64,000 bases of DNA from assembly GCF_905220365.1 (NCBI RefSeq), contig NC_061130.1, positions 10,733,501 through 10,797,500 on the forward strand, in the 5' to 3' direction. The stretch comes from Vanessa cardui (Eukaryota; Arthropoda; Insecta; Lepidoptera; Nymphalidae). Each line of letters begins with the position of its first letter. The stretch's first letter is position 1. The notes under the pieces are model-generated. The model was not told the DNA's origin. It ran no database searches and saw nothing but the letters and a program-made list of their open reading frames with translations. Shown here piece after piece: positions 33,831 through 46,207 of the stretch. A program made the position numbers and the translations under genes.

Positions 33831-36363
33831 ATGCGATCCTATATATTCTATGAACCATAAAGACTCCTGTTATGTTTCTATAATTTCCACTCGGAGAAAA
33901 ATAAAGATATTGAATCAATGAATCAATTTAAGCAAATATTATGTACCTTATGTGATTTTTACGGTTCTACGGATCTCAGTGCTCTTAAAAAACACTTTAT
34001 TTAAGTAAACTCTTACAAGCACTTTTGAATCGTCTTTTTGCTGAGGACATCCAGTAAACAAGTCAGGAGTTACTCTTTTAATGAGGATGTTTTCCATGTC
34101 CTTTGTCTACCATTGTTACTTTATGATTGCAAAGATAATGAAAAGCGCGTTTGAAATATGATATGAGGTTCGGTTAATTTCTGGACGTGTGTGCTTATAT
34201 TAATCAGTAATAAGGGATGTCTCGTGGGACTTCCTATTCCGGTTTCATTTTAAACATTTTGTTTCGCCATATACTCTGTTTTCTATTTTGTTTGCGTTTG
34301 CATTGCTTCTAACTCTTGCTGGGTTTTTTCGAATTTCTTCAAAATCAATTACTATTTCTGATTCGTTTTCCTGCCATTGTTTTTACAGGTTTCTGATGAT
34401 TCTGTTTGTATGTACGAGGTATGCGAAGATGGTTAATGGCTTGGCAGATCATTACTGCCAGCCACCTGTCTATCGCTTGTTTTGACGTTCAAATAGTTGT
34501 TCACGAATATACGGAACCTTCATGCGCTTAGTGCTGATGGGGACGAAACATAAAATTTATGACCTAGACAATATAGAGAAAGCTTCGTATTTTGAGCATT
34601 AATAACTCGAAGAAATACATGATAAAATTATTATTTCTTTGCTGTTTAAAATCAAATCAATTAGGTATAATAATGATGTCTATCAATAAAATCTAAAAAA
34701 TAGATATGATGAAGTTTAATGAGATCGCAAATACAATTTAGTTCCAATGAAATCTCAATTTTCTCTTATATAAATTCAATATTTGTAAAAAAATTCTACT
34801 CAAACGTTCGAAGTACAACCCTTTCATCCTATTACAAGCTAAATTGATCTTACTTTAGAAACAAGACTAGACGATTGTGCTCATCTTGCGAATTGCAGCT
34901 TCAGGTAGGATTATTTGAAGAAATTTATTTTTACATTTCATCCCGATATATGCTGAGAATATTTTATTAAGGGTGCTTCACCCGACACGTTATTACCGTG
35001 AATTGAGACATAATATTAAACGCTTAAGATTTTACAAATTATTAATGAAGCCGACGCTGTCGAGTAAATTATAAAATAATTATTTACATATCGACTGAAA
35101 ATATTTGACTATATTTTGAGTATATTTGTATTTTTTTTAAATATAAGCAATTTTTACCTTTTTGCCATTAATCTCACAGCCGATGGAGAATATAATAAGC
35201 CATAGGTTGGTAAATCATACTGTATTGTAAATGTCTGAATATTAGTTCGCCTCTTTTCCTCTCGAGCTATTGAGAGCCCTTCTGCTAAAAATGTGCTAAT
35301 AATGTGTACTTACACTATTACGTATGGTAGTCAGATATAAAACAACATGTACGATGAAAGACAATATTTTTCAAAAAGATTGTATAAAAGCATTCTGTAA
35401 ATTTTAATGAAACTCAGCGCAGTAAGCGCAGAATTGACAAAAGCTATTCCTTTTATCGCGGAAAATGAAACGTTTTCTATGACACAGTAAAAAAGTATGC
35501 ATTTAAATATTCGACAATTGCAAACGATGTCGCGGAGATAACATTTATAATAGAATATGAATAAAAATAAATGTGTGGAGAACAAAAGCAAAACACGAAA
35601 ATAGCATTATTAGACATGTAGCAAATGAAAAAAGTAGTCTCTAACGTCTGGACGTTTTCAATTCAATGATGGAGGTTTGAAAAGAACTAATTCGGTCTGC
35701 AAGTTGATACGGAGCCATTAGAATGATTGCTCTGATGCCATCCCATCACGTGATTCACTATAAAGTATGTGTAACAGACTGGGCCTCTTAACGGATTGAA
35801 TTTTATACGAGTACAACTAAGCTAGGGTTGACACTTAATAAATTATGAACATATGATTAAATAACTCAAATGTTACACTTTTCTTACAAAAAAACGATAT
35901 ATAAAATTTAAGATTCAGTTGGAGCGATAAAACATGTAATTATTATAATCATCGTGTTACATATTTTATGTGAATTTAATGAAAAGCTCTTAAGAAAATT
36001 TTAATGTAAGTAATGGATGATTTTTATTAAGTTATTTGAAACGCAATATTACATAATTAATAATCAATGTCGTGTTCTTTAATAGTTATGAATTCATAAC
36101 GCTACTAGCATTGTGTGAGGATTAGGTACATCACATAAACATCTTTCTATTATTATTTCATATCTGCACGAATTTGTATAAATATTACATTAAAAATTGT
36201 AAATCATATACGGAGTGTATTATGAAACTAACTATATTTATAACAGAAATTACAATAGTATTTAATAAGCCTAGATACATACACAATGCAATAAAATATG
36301 CCTAATTTAGTGAAGTATTTCTAGTTTTATAACGATTTTATAAGCTGCGTGTGAATTATATGT
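33831..36363. other. No gene seen
   Basis: Mostly AT-rich. A T-rich stretch at 34260-34400 (plus) is open but pyrimidine-biased and domainless. No repeat is recognised. Confidence 0.45.
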
Positions 36364-36398
36364 ACTATGTTAGTATATGACTATGTTAGTATATGACT
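36364..36398. repeat. 16-bp tandem repeat, about 2.2 copies
   Basis: ACTATGTTAGTATATG is repeated head to tail at 36364-36379 and 36380-36395 and begins again. Confidence 0.85.
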
Positions 36399-36439
36399 AT
36401 AAATTACAATATGATGACTACAATATCACATTCAAAATT

Positions 36440-37110
36440 CGAGTAGGTACGAAGTCGACGGAATTTGTTTCACGAGCTGCCAGCGAGGTGTTTACATGCA
36501 TTTTATACCGGCGCGTCCTTATCAAGTTGCTACATTTGGCCCGCAGGCGTCGTCAACCTTCTCAAAATATTTACTCGCGCTGAGCAATTCTCTTCGCTTT
36601 ATGCGCTACTTTAAGTACAGGTGAAAATTGAAAAAGTTTATGTTACGACCTCTTTTAAGATCTCTAAACGGTCCGTCGAAGTCTAATTTGAGTATAAGTT
36701 CGCATTCCGTCGAATTGCATACGTTTTACGTCCAATTCCACGTTCATTTTCGGCGTAGCTGTTATTTTATTACATTAGTTAAAATTAACTTGGCTAATAT
36801 AAAACGATTATTAATGTGAAATCGTGCTTTGTTTCTCATTATTCGAACTGGACCTAGATCGTTGGACTGGTTAATGTTATTCAAAGTGCACGAAAGAATT
36901 TTTAATTTAGAACATAAAAAGCCGAGTCGTGTGTATTTGCACTATTACTAAGAAAGATGGCGGGCGATAATACGGCTATTAGAACAATTTTTAAGGCGGA
37001 GTCGCAGACGCATCGAGCAGACGCGAGTTGCTCGTAAAAGTGAATTATTATAACCGCGTCCACTGAATTCGAACAATCGCTTTCTCACAGACATTAGAAT
37101 ATGAGCTTTA
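36440..37110. other. CpG-rich non-repeat island, candidate regulatory DNA
   Basis: Three CpG-rich stretches (about 36445-36605, 36645-36770 and 36950-37100) stand out from AT-rich flanks and match none of the repeat families here. The third contains AAAGATGGCGGGCG, close to the YY1/Pho-type motif, which also starts a 26-codon ORF (36957-37037, MAGDNTAIRTIFKAESQTHR and six more). I cannot decide between an unannotated short exon, a conserved enhancer and chance. Confidence 0.35.
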
Positions 37111-37839
37111 CATTAAACACATTAAGAACGGTTTCAGTTTTAATCGACGATTTTTCACAATTTTCATTTTTACTTACAGTGAGTTTAATGCTCAGATATA
37201 TAAATTAGGTGTTGCTATCTATCAAAAAAATCACATCGCTGACGTTTATCTGTCTTTAAGCAATAAAGTGCTTATAGGTATATAGGTGTACATAAATTTA
37301 TGGTCATTAATAGTCAAGTATATCTCACGGTTGTATCGTAAATAGTGTTAAGTCTAGATACGATATGCAAATACCCATTTACAAGTATCAACCTATTTAA
37401 ATATCTCTTATGCGTAAACCGTTTTATACAGACAGAACTAATAATTTATGAAGAGGTTAAATCATGTGCAATGTATACTCTTGTAAAGCTTTATAAGAAC
37501 GAGTATGCTGCTTACATGAATAATAATTATTAAATACAACATTTTAAGTCGCTTAAAGCATAATGATTACGCTGAATTTGTGTTGCTTAATAAATATTGA
37601 ATAAAATTATATCTAAAAGTAAAGTAACGCTGTAAATCCTTTCGAATAGAATGAATTTGAATGGAGTATGAAACTCTTTCCACATTGGCTGATTTTGATC
37701 CAAGATGCAGATTTCCTCACGAGATTACCACACCTCAGAGACATTTCTATGTATCATATTTATTTTACACTTGTCTACTTATATACATATATACATAACA
37801 TGGATATCTCTAACTCGAGAACACTTCGCGTAACAAAAT

Positions 37840-37970
37840 GGCAAGGTGCGAAGTGCAATCAAGGGCCCTTCGCGTATGTACTTTATGCTTTTACATTTCG
37901 CTGTTGCACGTTTGTGTCAACAGGATTGTATGAAATAAACAAGTAGTATCATAAATCACATTGCACTTTT
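37840..37970 (+). repeat. Copy 1 of an unnamed repeated segment
   Basis: GAAGTGCAATCAAGG at 37850-37864, then TTTATGCTTTTACATTTCG, TGTGTCAACAGGATTGTATG and AATAAACAAG. The same order of blocks recurs at 39618-39755. The pair is diverged, with indels, so this is an old duplication or two members of an unrecognised repeat family. Confidence 0.6.
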
Positions 37971-38042
37971 AGTCCTTTCTAACAGAAGCGAGATTCTGTA
38001 AGAATTCACTTCTTATTTCACATTGCAATCCTACACCCAAAA

Positions 38043-38330
38043 TCTATACATACATATAATAAAATTGAAGTGTCTGTTTGTAATATTAAAATAGCCCTTT
38101 TTTACTCAATGCATATGTATCTATCTATGCACGGTACGTATACTAAAATAACATTTTTTACAATTTTTGTCGGTCTGTGTATCTGTCTGTCTGTTTGTTC
38201 CGGCTAATCTCTGGAACGGCTGGACCGATTTTGACGAGACGTTCACTGGCAGATAACTGATATAATAGCGAGTAACTTAGGCTACAATATATATATATAT
38301 TGTCAAGTACAAGTTCGCAAGCACAGCTAG
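38043..38330 (+). mobile_element. Complete Helitron-like non-autonomous element, 288 bp
   Basis: Starts TCTATACATACATATAATAA directly after an A and ends GTTCGCAAGCACAGCTAG directly before a T. It therefore has the 5'-TC, CTRR-3' and A|T insertion signature of Helitrons. The body holds a CTGTCTGTCTGTTTGTTCC block, AATCTCTGGAACGGCTGGAC, and a small (AT)n palindrome. It has no open frame. The family is shared with 25441, 26512 and 38532. The class is inferred from termini; the subterminal hairpin is weak in this copy. Confidence 0.7.
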
Positions 38331-38417
38331 TCTTATATATTTATTTTTTTAATACATATTTGGGTCGCATTTCAAATTCGTGTGCCATTGCACGCTTGTG
38401 TTCGGCGGTGAGTTTCC

Positions 38418-38459
38418 AGTTTTTAAAAGACCGACTATTGAGTCGGTTTTTTAAAAACT
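38418..38459. repeat. 19-bp hairpin with one mismatch, 4-nt loop
   Basis: Left arm 38418-38436 and right arm 38441-38459 pair at 18 of 19 positions around ATTG, with the centre ACCGACT-ATTG-AGTCGGT. It lies between two oppositely oriented Helitron-like copies, so it may be a remnant of another element's end. Confidence 0.8.
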
Positions 38460-38531
38460 CGAGGTAATTAAAAAAATACAATAATCGTTTGGTACAGTTA
38501 TTTATTGTCCGTTCAGATATTTAATATACAA

Positions 38532-38772
38532 CTAGCTGCATCCACTACTTCGCAGATTTTACTATAAAATTTTAATTCTAGAGTGGTGGCATACGCAAGG
38601 GCTGCGTGCGGTGATGTACTTGGATATTGCAATGTAATCTTTTTATTATTTTATATATAAAATAAAAGTAGCCTAAATAATTAAATGAGCTATCTGCCAG
38701 TAAGGTCCCTTAAAAATCAGACGTTTTAGAATTTAGCTAGAATACAGATAGACAGACAGACAAAATAGTAAA
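38532..38772 (-). mobile_element. Helitron-like remnant, opposite orientation
   Basis: On the minus strand it ends TGCGAAGTAGTGGATGCAG, then CTAG next to T. The GAGCTATCTGCCAGTAAGGT (plus) block is shared with 26512-26706. The 5' end near 38772 is approximate. Confidence 0.6.
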
Positions 38773-39617
38773 AAATGTTATTTTGGTGTATGCACTATGA
38801 AAACAAACATATGCATTTAGTAAAAAGCGGTTATTTTTATATTATATTTAATATTACAAACATGCACTCCAATTTTATCACATGTATAGACGATTATAGC
38901 TTAAGATACTTTTTTTATTTATAATTATTGGCAGGTAAGCAAATAGATCATGAAAAGTAATACCCTCATATACAAACAGCGTATCGTAAGACAATACAAT
39001 ACTACTTAGCGGTACCATTATTGACAAGAGGCTGGTACGGACAGGTCGATACAAGATCATATAAGGATATATATTTTTAATATTTTATAGAGATTATGTT
39101 TTAAAAATACTTCTGTTTTATGCTACGTATATGCTACCTAATATTATATAATATTAGATGGCTTAAAATTATGTTCATCTCACTCAAATAAAAAAAGTCG
39201 ATTGATTGTTCTATAGCTGAATGAATGAAGTGTAAGCCAAAAAAAGCAAGCCAATTAAAAAAAAACACAATATATTATTTATATAAATAGGTTCATAAAA
39301 CCATTTTTGAAATGTGATGTTACAGTTAATTAAATGTAAACCACTTACACGTTTTCGTATTCATATTCTACTATAAACTGTAATATTTACCAAAATGGGA
39401 TTATGTCTTTGGCTAACGTACTAAATTGCTACTTTTTTTTTAAATTTACATAAGCCCTTATTCCATTAATTCGGAAAAAGATAAGTACCTCTTCAAGATT
39501 AATTTTATTTGTTTGTTATTAGTAAAAACAATTTTAAAAGAAATTTCGTTTTAATTCTTCGAAATTGCGAAACGTCTGTAAAGTAATTACGCGCTTACTC
39601 TTTGCTAAACAAAACAT
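38773..39617. other. No gene seen
   Basis: AT-rich, with A runs near 39185 and 39260. Nothing is assigned. Confidence 0.5.
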
Positions 39618-39755
39618 CAAGATGAGAAGTGCAATCAAGGACTCTTACCTTGTGCACGACGCTTTATGCTCTTAAATTTCGAACGCAGTGTCGCAAGAAC
39701 GTTTATGTCAAGATGTTGCTCGTATGAATGAAACAAAGTGGCGTCATCAAACAAG
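39618..39755 (+). repeat. Copy 2 of the unnamed repeated segment
   Basis: GAAGTGCAATCAAGG at 39626-39640, then GACGCTTTATGCTCTTAAATT, TTTATGTCAAGATG and TCGTATGAATGAAACAAAGT follow the same order as 37840-37970. No terminal inverted repeats or duplications are found. Confidence 0.6.
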
Positions 39756-39974
39756 TGCGCTTTCTAGCCAACGTGTTTAACATAAATGAACCGAAGCTTG
39801 TTTTTATATGCGTGTGTTTAACGTTATATGTGTGCTATAAAGTATTTGAAGAAGATACATCTGTCAATTCATAAAGTTTATATTAGATGAGGATGCAAAT
39901 ATATACACCCATGGACAATGGAACGGAAGGAAGTACAATTTCTCACACTGTCGAAGCGCATTTAACTATAGGAT

Positions 39975-40068
39975 CTCAAATAACCTTTGTACCTGTAATA
40001 ACACTGTCTCACTCACCCTCCTAACGATAACTGCAATATAGTACTGATATTTGGCGTTAGAATACCTA
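39975..40068 (-). mobile_element. Family B fragment, old
   Basis: ATCTCAAATAACCTTTGTAC, CTGTAATAACACTGTCTCAC, TCACCCTCCTAACGATAAC and TACTGATATTTGGCGTTAGA match the middle of family B on the minus strand, strongly diverged. Confidence 0.5.
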
Positions 40069-42281
40069 TACCCATATAAAGAAGTCATTACCTTATGATT
40101 GATATTCAAAGCTATAAATTATCTCAACTTGTAAATCGATTATGCGTGCCGAATCGATTTATTGTATTTTAATAGCGGTTGTAAGATGCCGTTAATTTGT
40201 TTTATTATTACAACTATTTCTTTTAGAATGCTTGTTTGTGCCCTCGTGTTCTTTCGCGTAGGGAAAGGGGATGCTGGTGTAAGCTACATTTTGACGTGAT
40301 AAAAAGTAAATTATATTTTGTTTCAGACTTAATTTATCTCTGTGCCAAATTTCACTTAAATCTACACAAGTGTGCTGACATAATTAAGTACCAAACATCA
40401 ATCCATCCACACGCATTTATAGTATAAGTAAGATAATGAAAACAGTATCTCCTTTAGTTTATAGCTTTATAACTATATTTTCATAAATGTCGAAGACCAC
40501 TTTTAGTAAAGTAGACACCCATACACAAATACATATTACATGTGTGTAATTAAAAAAAATAGACCGACTATTTAAATCTTATTTTTGTTTGAATAAATAT
40601 AACATTGAATCTAATAATTTGAAACAATGATTTAGTTTTTTTTTGTAATTGAAATGCTTTAAACATTAAGAAAATTCAATCTATTACAAAAAATTGGGGT
40701 CGAATTTTCTTGATTGTTAAATAAACGTAATTAAAACTTTTTGAATTACATTGTGCCTGATTTCTTTTTTAATTTGGCTCCAACTTGGCTAATTCCGTCA
40801 GCGCAACGGGGGATGACACTCCCTCTATTCGAACCTTTCTTTTAAAAAAAGAACAATGAAGGGGTAACGGATATTACTTTTAAAGGCCATTTCTTCAATG
40901 ATAAAAATATAACAAAAAAATGCTCTTCGATGAAATCTCTAAAGTATTTACTAAGTAATAATTACATAGAAATTTTTCTTAATTTTCTATTTTAATTTGT
41001 CTAACACATTGCAACAGACAGTTTTTCAAATACACCCTAATAAAGCAGAACCTACTCATCATATAATTTTAATACTATGTATTTTATCTGCTTTGTTCTG
41101 GTTTACAAGACAAGTCAGTCAGGGATTATTATCTTAGACCCCGTCTTTGTTTGCAGTTAGGTAGAATTAAGGTAGCAGTTAAAACAAATATGCATCTGTT
41201 ATTGCTTGCTACTTCCATACGTAAAGACACATGAGGCTGATTTTCATTACACAGTTATACACATGTACAGTTTAATCAAGATGAATAAACAACAATTAAA
41301 CACATGGAAAAATGTTACGTGTTCTTGCTACTGTGCGATATTTTTGTAACACCAATGGCAAATATAACCAATTACTTATCACTATACATCCTGAAGATGG
41401 TTTAAAATATTACAGAAAATATTTATATTTAGGTGTAATATTATTATTGTTAGGGTAGTACTGCCTCCTCATTCAGGCTGAAAAACAGCATGAGACAGCC
41501 GCGCTTAACTGGAATAACTAAGATCGTTTTCACGCACTTTACTTCTGACGATCATCCACGTCGATAGTCGACTTGAAACATATATATAAATGATTTTTGT
41601 GTAATTTTATTTGCAAATAAGCTTTTGTTTCTATTCCACAACTCAAACCGCTACGGTCATATAGTTATGATATGATATGAATAAAAAATATACAATTATA
41701 TTAAATAAACGCAAAAAAAACAACATTTATTTTCCTTATTTGATGTATGTTTTTCGTAACAAGACCTAACATGACACGACTTCACATGGATACGAAACCA
41801 ATTTTTTGCGGTTTTATGTATTCAAGTACAAAAACTATTAAAAACATTATTATCATCCTCAAAACGATAACAGAAGAAATAAAATAGTATAAACAATGTC
41901 GTATATGAATATACGGAAGATATAGACCATTTTACACAGTTCAGTAGCTTTACGAGTCACTTTCGCTGACCGAGGCTCAAGATCATGGGATGCGTGTGAA
42001 ACATAAAAAGTTTATAGACAAATATAAAGTCCTAGGGGTTCATCAAAGACAGAGGCCCGGGATCGCGAAACGATGGGCCCCTATTTTTACTGCTTGTTAC
42101 GCACCATAAACACGAACCGATAGATGGATGAATTTATTTTTTTATGACTAAGAGATGTTTAATAGGTGCAACGGATGGATAATGTGCGATACAAACTACG
42201 TGTCAGGATGAATTGGTTTTTTGTAGCGTATATTTTGAGGTGTATCTACGTAACATTCAACTATTATTACTGTTTTATTAA
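40069..42281. other. No gene seen
   Basis: AT-rich. GC-richer non-repeat patches lie at about 41455-41575 and 41940-42115 (the latter includes GAGGCCCGGGATCGCG). Neither contains a convincing exon. Confidence 0.45.
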
Positions 42282-42549
42282 TGGTTAGACTTTGTGCAAG
42301 CCCGTCTGGGTAGATATTCTACTTCCAAAAAACAGTGCTTGGTATTGTTGTATTCCGCTTTGAAGGGTGAGTGAGCCAGTGTAACTACAGGTACAAGGGA
42401 CATAACATCTTAGTTCCCAAGGTTGGTGACGCATTGGCGATGATAGGAATAGTTAAAGTTTCTTACAACGCCATTGTTGACGGGCGGTGATGACCACATA
42501 CCGTCAGGTGGCCCATATGCTCGTCCGCCAACCAATAGCATGAAAAAAC
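42282..42549 (+). mobile_element. Family B repeat, longest copy
   Basis: ACTTTGTGCAAGCCCGTCTG, AAAACAGTGCTTGGTATTGT, GCTTTGAAGGGTGAGTGAGC, CAAGGGACATAACATCTTAG, TTCCCAAGGTTGGTGACGCA, CCATTGTTGACGGGCGGTGA and GTCAGGTGGCCCATATGCTC are followed by a GCATGAAAAAACA end. This is the best reference copy of the family here. I see no terminal inverted repeat, no tRNA-like head and no target-site duplication. Confidence 0.85.
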
Positions 42550-42956
42550 ATAGCCCATTGGTAAGCGACTTTGTTTTATACTATGTAACGATTAGGTTAT
42601 TCATTTTACGCTCAATTGACAACCCCGACATTCCAAATGACATCGAATGCTGTAGTGGTTTTTTCTAAGTACATTATGCAATTCTTTCTAAGTATTTCAA
42701 TATAAGATTAAAATTATCTTCAGTAAGTTGATTGGAAAGTAATAAATAATTCTCTAGCGAAAAGATGAATATCATATTACGAAGAACAGACTAACTATGA
42801 AGTAATATAAATTGAGAAACGTAAATGGTCATAACTCAAAAGGAGGACCGGAGTGTGATAGACCGTGAAAAAGATCTCATTTAAAAGAAAGGGATAGCTG
42901 AAAATGTGACTACGTATAGACAGCTATAGAAGTCAAAAACATGTTGCTACTGTATG

Positions 42957-43241
42957 TTGTTAATTTCCCACTGCTGAGCTCAGGCCTCCTCTCCCTTTAA
43001 GGAAAAGGTTACGAGCATATCCACCACGCTTCTCCAATGCGAGTTGGTGGATTCACATGTAGCAGAATTTCGTTTAAATTATACACATGCAGGTTTGCTC
43101 ACGATGATTTGCCTTCACCGACTTATAAACACAAATTAAACACATAAACACAAATTAAGTGGTGCTTGCATGGGTTAGATCCCGCAATCATTTAAAATCG
43201 GTTAAAATGTTTGCTTTATATCCACTGGGCTATCTCGGCTC
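42957..43241 (-). mobile_element. SINE family A, full length
   Basis: GTTAATTTCCCACTGCTGAG, CTCAGGCCTCCTCTCCC, GCGAGTTGGTGGATTCACAT, GTGGTGCTTGCATGGGTTAG and CCACTGGGCTATCTCGGCTC run from the tail to the tRNA-like head on the minus strand. A local duplication (ATAAACACAAATTAA twice at about 43125-43160) is private to this copy. Confidence 0.85.
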
Positions 43242-45482
43242 GACTGTTGCATAGAAACCAAAAATCTAATTTTATTATAATAAATACAAAAGGTAATTGC
43301 GGGTTAATTGTCAAATTACCTGTTGATATAATGTAATTTCAAAATGAATAATTATTTAGTTCGATTTATAGGTTTCAACCGACCGAAATGTGTATCAATT
43401 AGTCTGCGGGAATCGAAACCTCGACGTAAAAGGTAGATTCGTCAGACAGTCAATATTGATACATTTAAGTATTTATTAATTGCAAACTCTCCTTAACAAT
43501 AGGTACAAAATTAAAGTCGTGATTCTCTCAATTATCAAAGGAAAACTAAAAATAATAAATTCTTTGCGTAAATAGAAAGAGCACGTTTCCAATCAAGTTA
43601 GTAAACAGCGGACGACGGGGTATAGTGCATAAAACGTATTACATACGCAGTTACGCGGTTAGCAATAAAATTGTTTTACGTGTCTGTAAGCCTTGATAAA
43701 ACACCCTAAGGTGTCCCTTGCCCACTGCCCACTTTATCACCGGTCGCTTTATGATTCACAAATTTCTATAAACTCAACCATATAGCGAATTATTTATAGT
43801 AAACATTGAGCTATGCGAGGCCAACGTCCAACGTGACAAATGTACCGTAATAACACCATGTCCTTTATATTTTTATTTTTCCATCGATTCGTTGTGAAGT
43901 AAATTTACGAGCGATCGAAGTTTGCGCAATAACTCAAACGTTTAATATTATACGTTACTACCAACTTTCAAAAGTAAATAGCATCATTGTAATTACTAAG
44001 TCTTGTACAAACTTCAATTGAATTTGAATTAATGCTATCAATAATATACTTTGCCTGATTAATCATATTAAATCATATAGGCGTAATAGACATATTTCTC
44101 TCGAATAACAACACAAAATATATGGGAAAGGTCACAAGTACGAGTAAATTGCAATATTATAAATCTGCTATTCAACCTAGGTTATTGAGATCTATTTATA
44201 GTTAGAATGTAAATGCAAATACAACGCTTTATTATTATCAAGTACTTTATATTAATAAATCTATTCAAATAACACCCATTATAATACGCAGTCAGGTATT
44301 TACTATTAAAATGGTTATCTATAATATAGTAGGGCTGCCTCAATAGGGTGAGGGCCGAGAAACGATTTTTTAATCTTGATTCACTTAACTTGAGAGGCAA
44401 CCATAAATGTAAGTCATCATTTTGCTATAGCCAATTCAATAAAATTGATTTATTTTATCATAATCCATTTAAAAAATAGGAATAATAACATAAACAGCTG
44501 AAGAAGTATTTTAAAAAGAAAATGGAGGTCAGCTTAATTTTTCTTGTTGTGTGTTTATTTTTATGTAATGTATTAAAATTTTTAAAAGTCATTCAAAATA
44601 ACGTTTTTAATTGACGATATTTTATATAGAAGTTAATATTGATCAAGTGTGCAATATATTTTAGACATAATTAACAAGACACAAAAAATGCAGTACAATA
44701 ATAAATTTGACTAAAATAAAGACTGATGTTTTATTCCAGCGACCCGCCAGTCTAATTTGTATCGCCCGTAAACGTCTAAGGAGTAAGGACAACCCTGATC
44801 TATAGATACAGCTCTACGTAGCATACGCGTAGGACCCTTTAGCGTACGTAAAATTGGTTTGAAAGAGACAAAACATAGAAATTTAAATATGAGACAGACA
44901 GAGATGTGTATATAATTTGTGACATCGTTATTCAGTGTACGGTCAATCTTAATCTCATCGCGACGCAGCTATCTACTAATACATATTTAATATTGAGCCA
45001 GTAATAATGAACGCGCCTTGTAACAAACTACCTGAGCGATAAAATTAATTGATAATGAGGATCTTGACGCCAGACAATTTTGAAGATGACAAATAATTTT
45101 ATGATTCAATTTCGAGAGCGCTTATACCGCGCTAATGGAAGAGGTTAATGAAGTCGATTCAGATTCAATGAGTATCATCATTTACATATAAACATAATAT
45201 ATGATTAATTGTTTTTTTGGAAAACCAGCTCCCGCACTGACTACACGTAGTTAAGGTTTTGTAATTTATTGTAACACAATAAATATAAACCTATCCACTA
45301 TATTTTATAGGGTAGGACATCTGTGATTGCGAGATTTTTAATTAATTCAGTCAAGATTATATGATTATTTATGTTACTTACTCTCTTATTCTAAGGCAAG
45401 ATGTTTTAATATATTTATTGACATTGATTGCTGATCAGCATTGTCAACTAGAGGAAAGGTGTTTTTTTAAGCGGTTCAAGCG
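43242..45482. other. No gene; small Helitron-like scrap near 44738
   Basis: AT-rich. CAGCGACCCGCCAGTCTAAT at about 44739-44758 resembles the AGCGACCCG-type end and the following 60 bases are GC-richer. No coding exon is seen. Confidence 0.45.
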
Positions 45483-45510
45483 GCACAACTAGCCAGTAGG
45501 CTAGTTGTGC
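45483..45510. repeat. Perfect 12-bp hairpin, 4-nt loop
   Basis: GCACAACTAGCC (45483-45494) and GGCTAGTTGTGC (45499-45510) enclose AGTA. It contains CTAG in both arms. It could be a transposon-end hairpin, but no element around it is recognised. Confidence 0.85.
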
Positions 45511-45584
45511 TAAAATAGGAAAGAATGGTAAATATTTTACGGCGCCCTTACGGTACAGTCAGTACTTAGTACAAGTTGCGACTA

Positions 45585-45632
45585 TTGTCTATCAGTTGGC
45601 CAAATAGCCCGTTCACCACATATGTAAAAAAA
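45585..45632 (+). mobile_element. Family B, 3'-terminal scrap
   Basis: CTATCAGTTGGCCAAATAGC, CCGTTCACCACATATG and an A-rich end correspond to the last 45 bases of family B. Very short 3'-anchored copies like this are what 5'-truncated retroposition would leave. Confidence 0.5.
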
Positions 45633-46117
45633 ATAACTAATAACTTTTTAATTTCAGGAAAATTTTATATAAAGGACAAAATAAAGACAACTACTTTGAT
45701 TGTCTATACAAGCTAGCATTGGTTACTCGAATGACGCATCAGAATATATTGCAACGCTATGCAAATGAAATCTTTATTTAATCCCAACTCTAATAATAGA
45801 GGAAATACATGTTCGTTTGTAAGAAGCTCGTTGCTGTCGTTATCTCGAAATTTGTGAACGTGGGCTTAGATACGAATTTGAATAGGCTTGAGTCTCATCC
45901 CGACGAGCTGGTAAAGGTACGTTCACTTTGTGAGCTGCTTATGTAGCGGACGTAGACCTATATAAAAAAAAAACAATTTCTCAACATTTTAAAAATTAAA
46001 CCGCATTCTAACTTATTTATTTTTCTAATTTTTAATTTTTTTTTAATCCATAGAAACAGTTTTTATTTTTAGTGAATTAATACATCTTATATAGTATGCT
46101 CTGACTTTTATCTCTAA

Positions 46118-46207
46118 TTATCCCACTGCTGGGAAAAGGCTTGATCTTCTCTTGGTCTTGGTCAGGTTTCTTTACGATATTATCATACACTGCCCGCATT
46201 GGATTAG
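46118..46207 (-). mobile_element. Possible SINE family A fragment
   Basis: ATTATCCCACTGCTGGGAAA, CTTCTCTTGGTCTTGG and TGCCCGCATTGGATTAG resemble the 3' half of SINE A in minus orientation, with deletions. Confidence 0.4.

Noticed and set aside
36957..37037. 26-codon ORF starting at AAAGATGGCGGGC as a gene
   Set aside because: The start overlaps a transcription-factor-like motif and the ORF is too short to support alone. It is kept only as part of the island finding.
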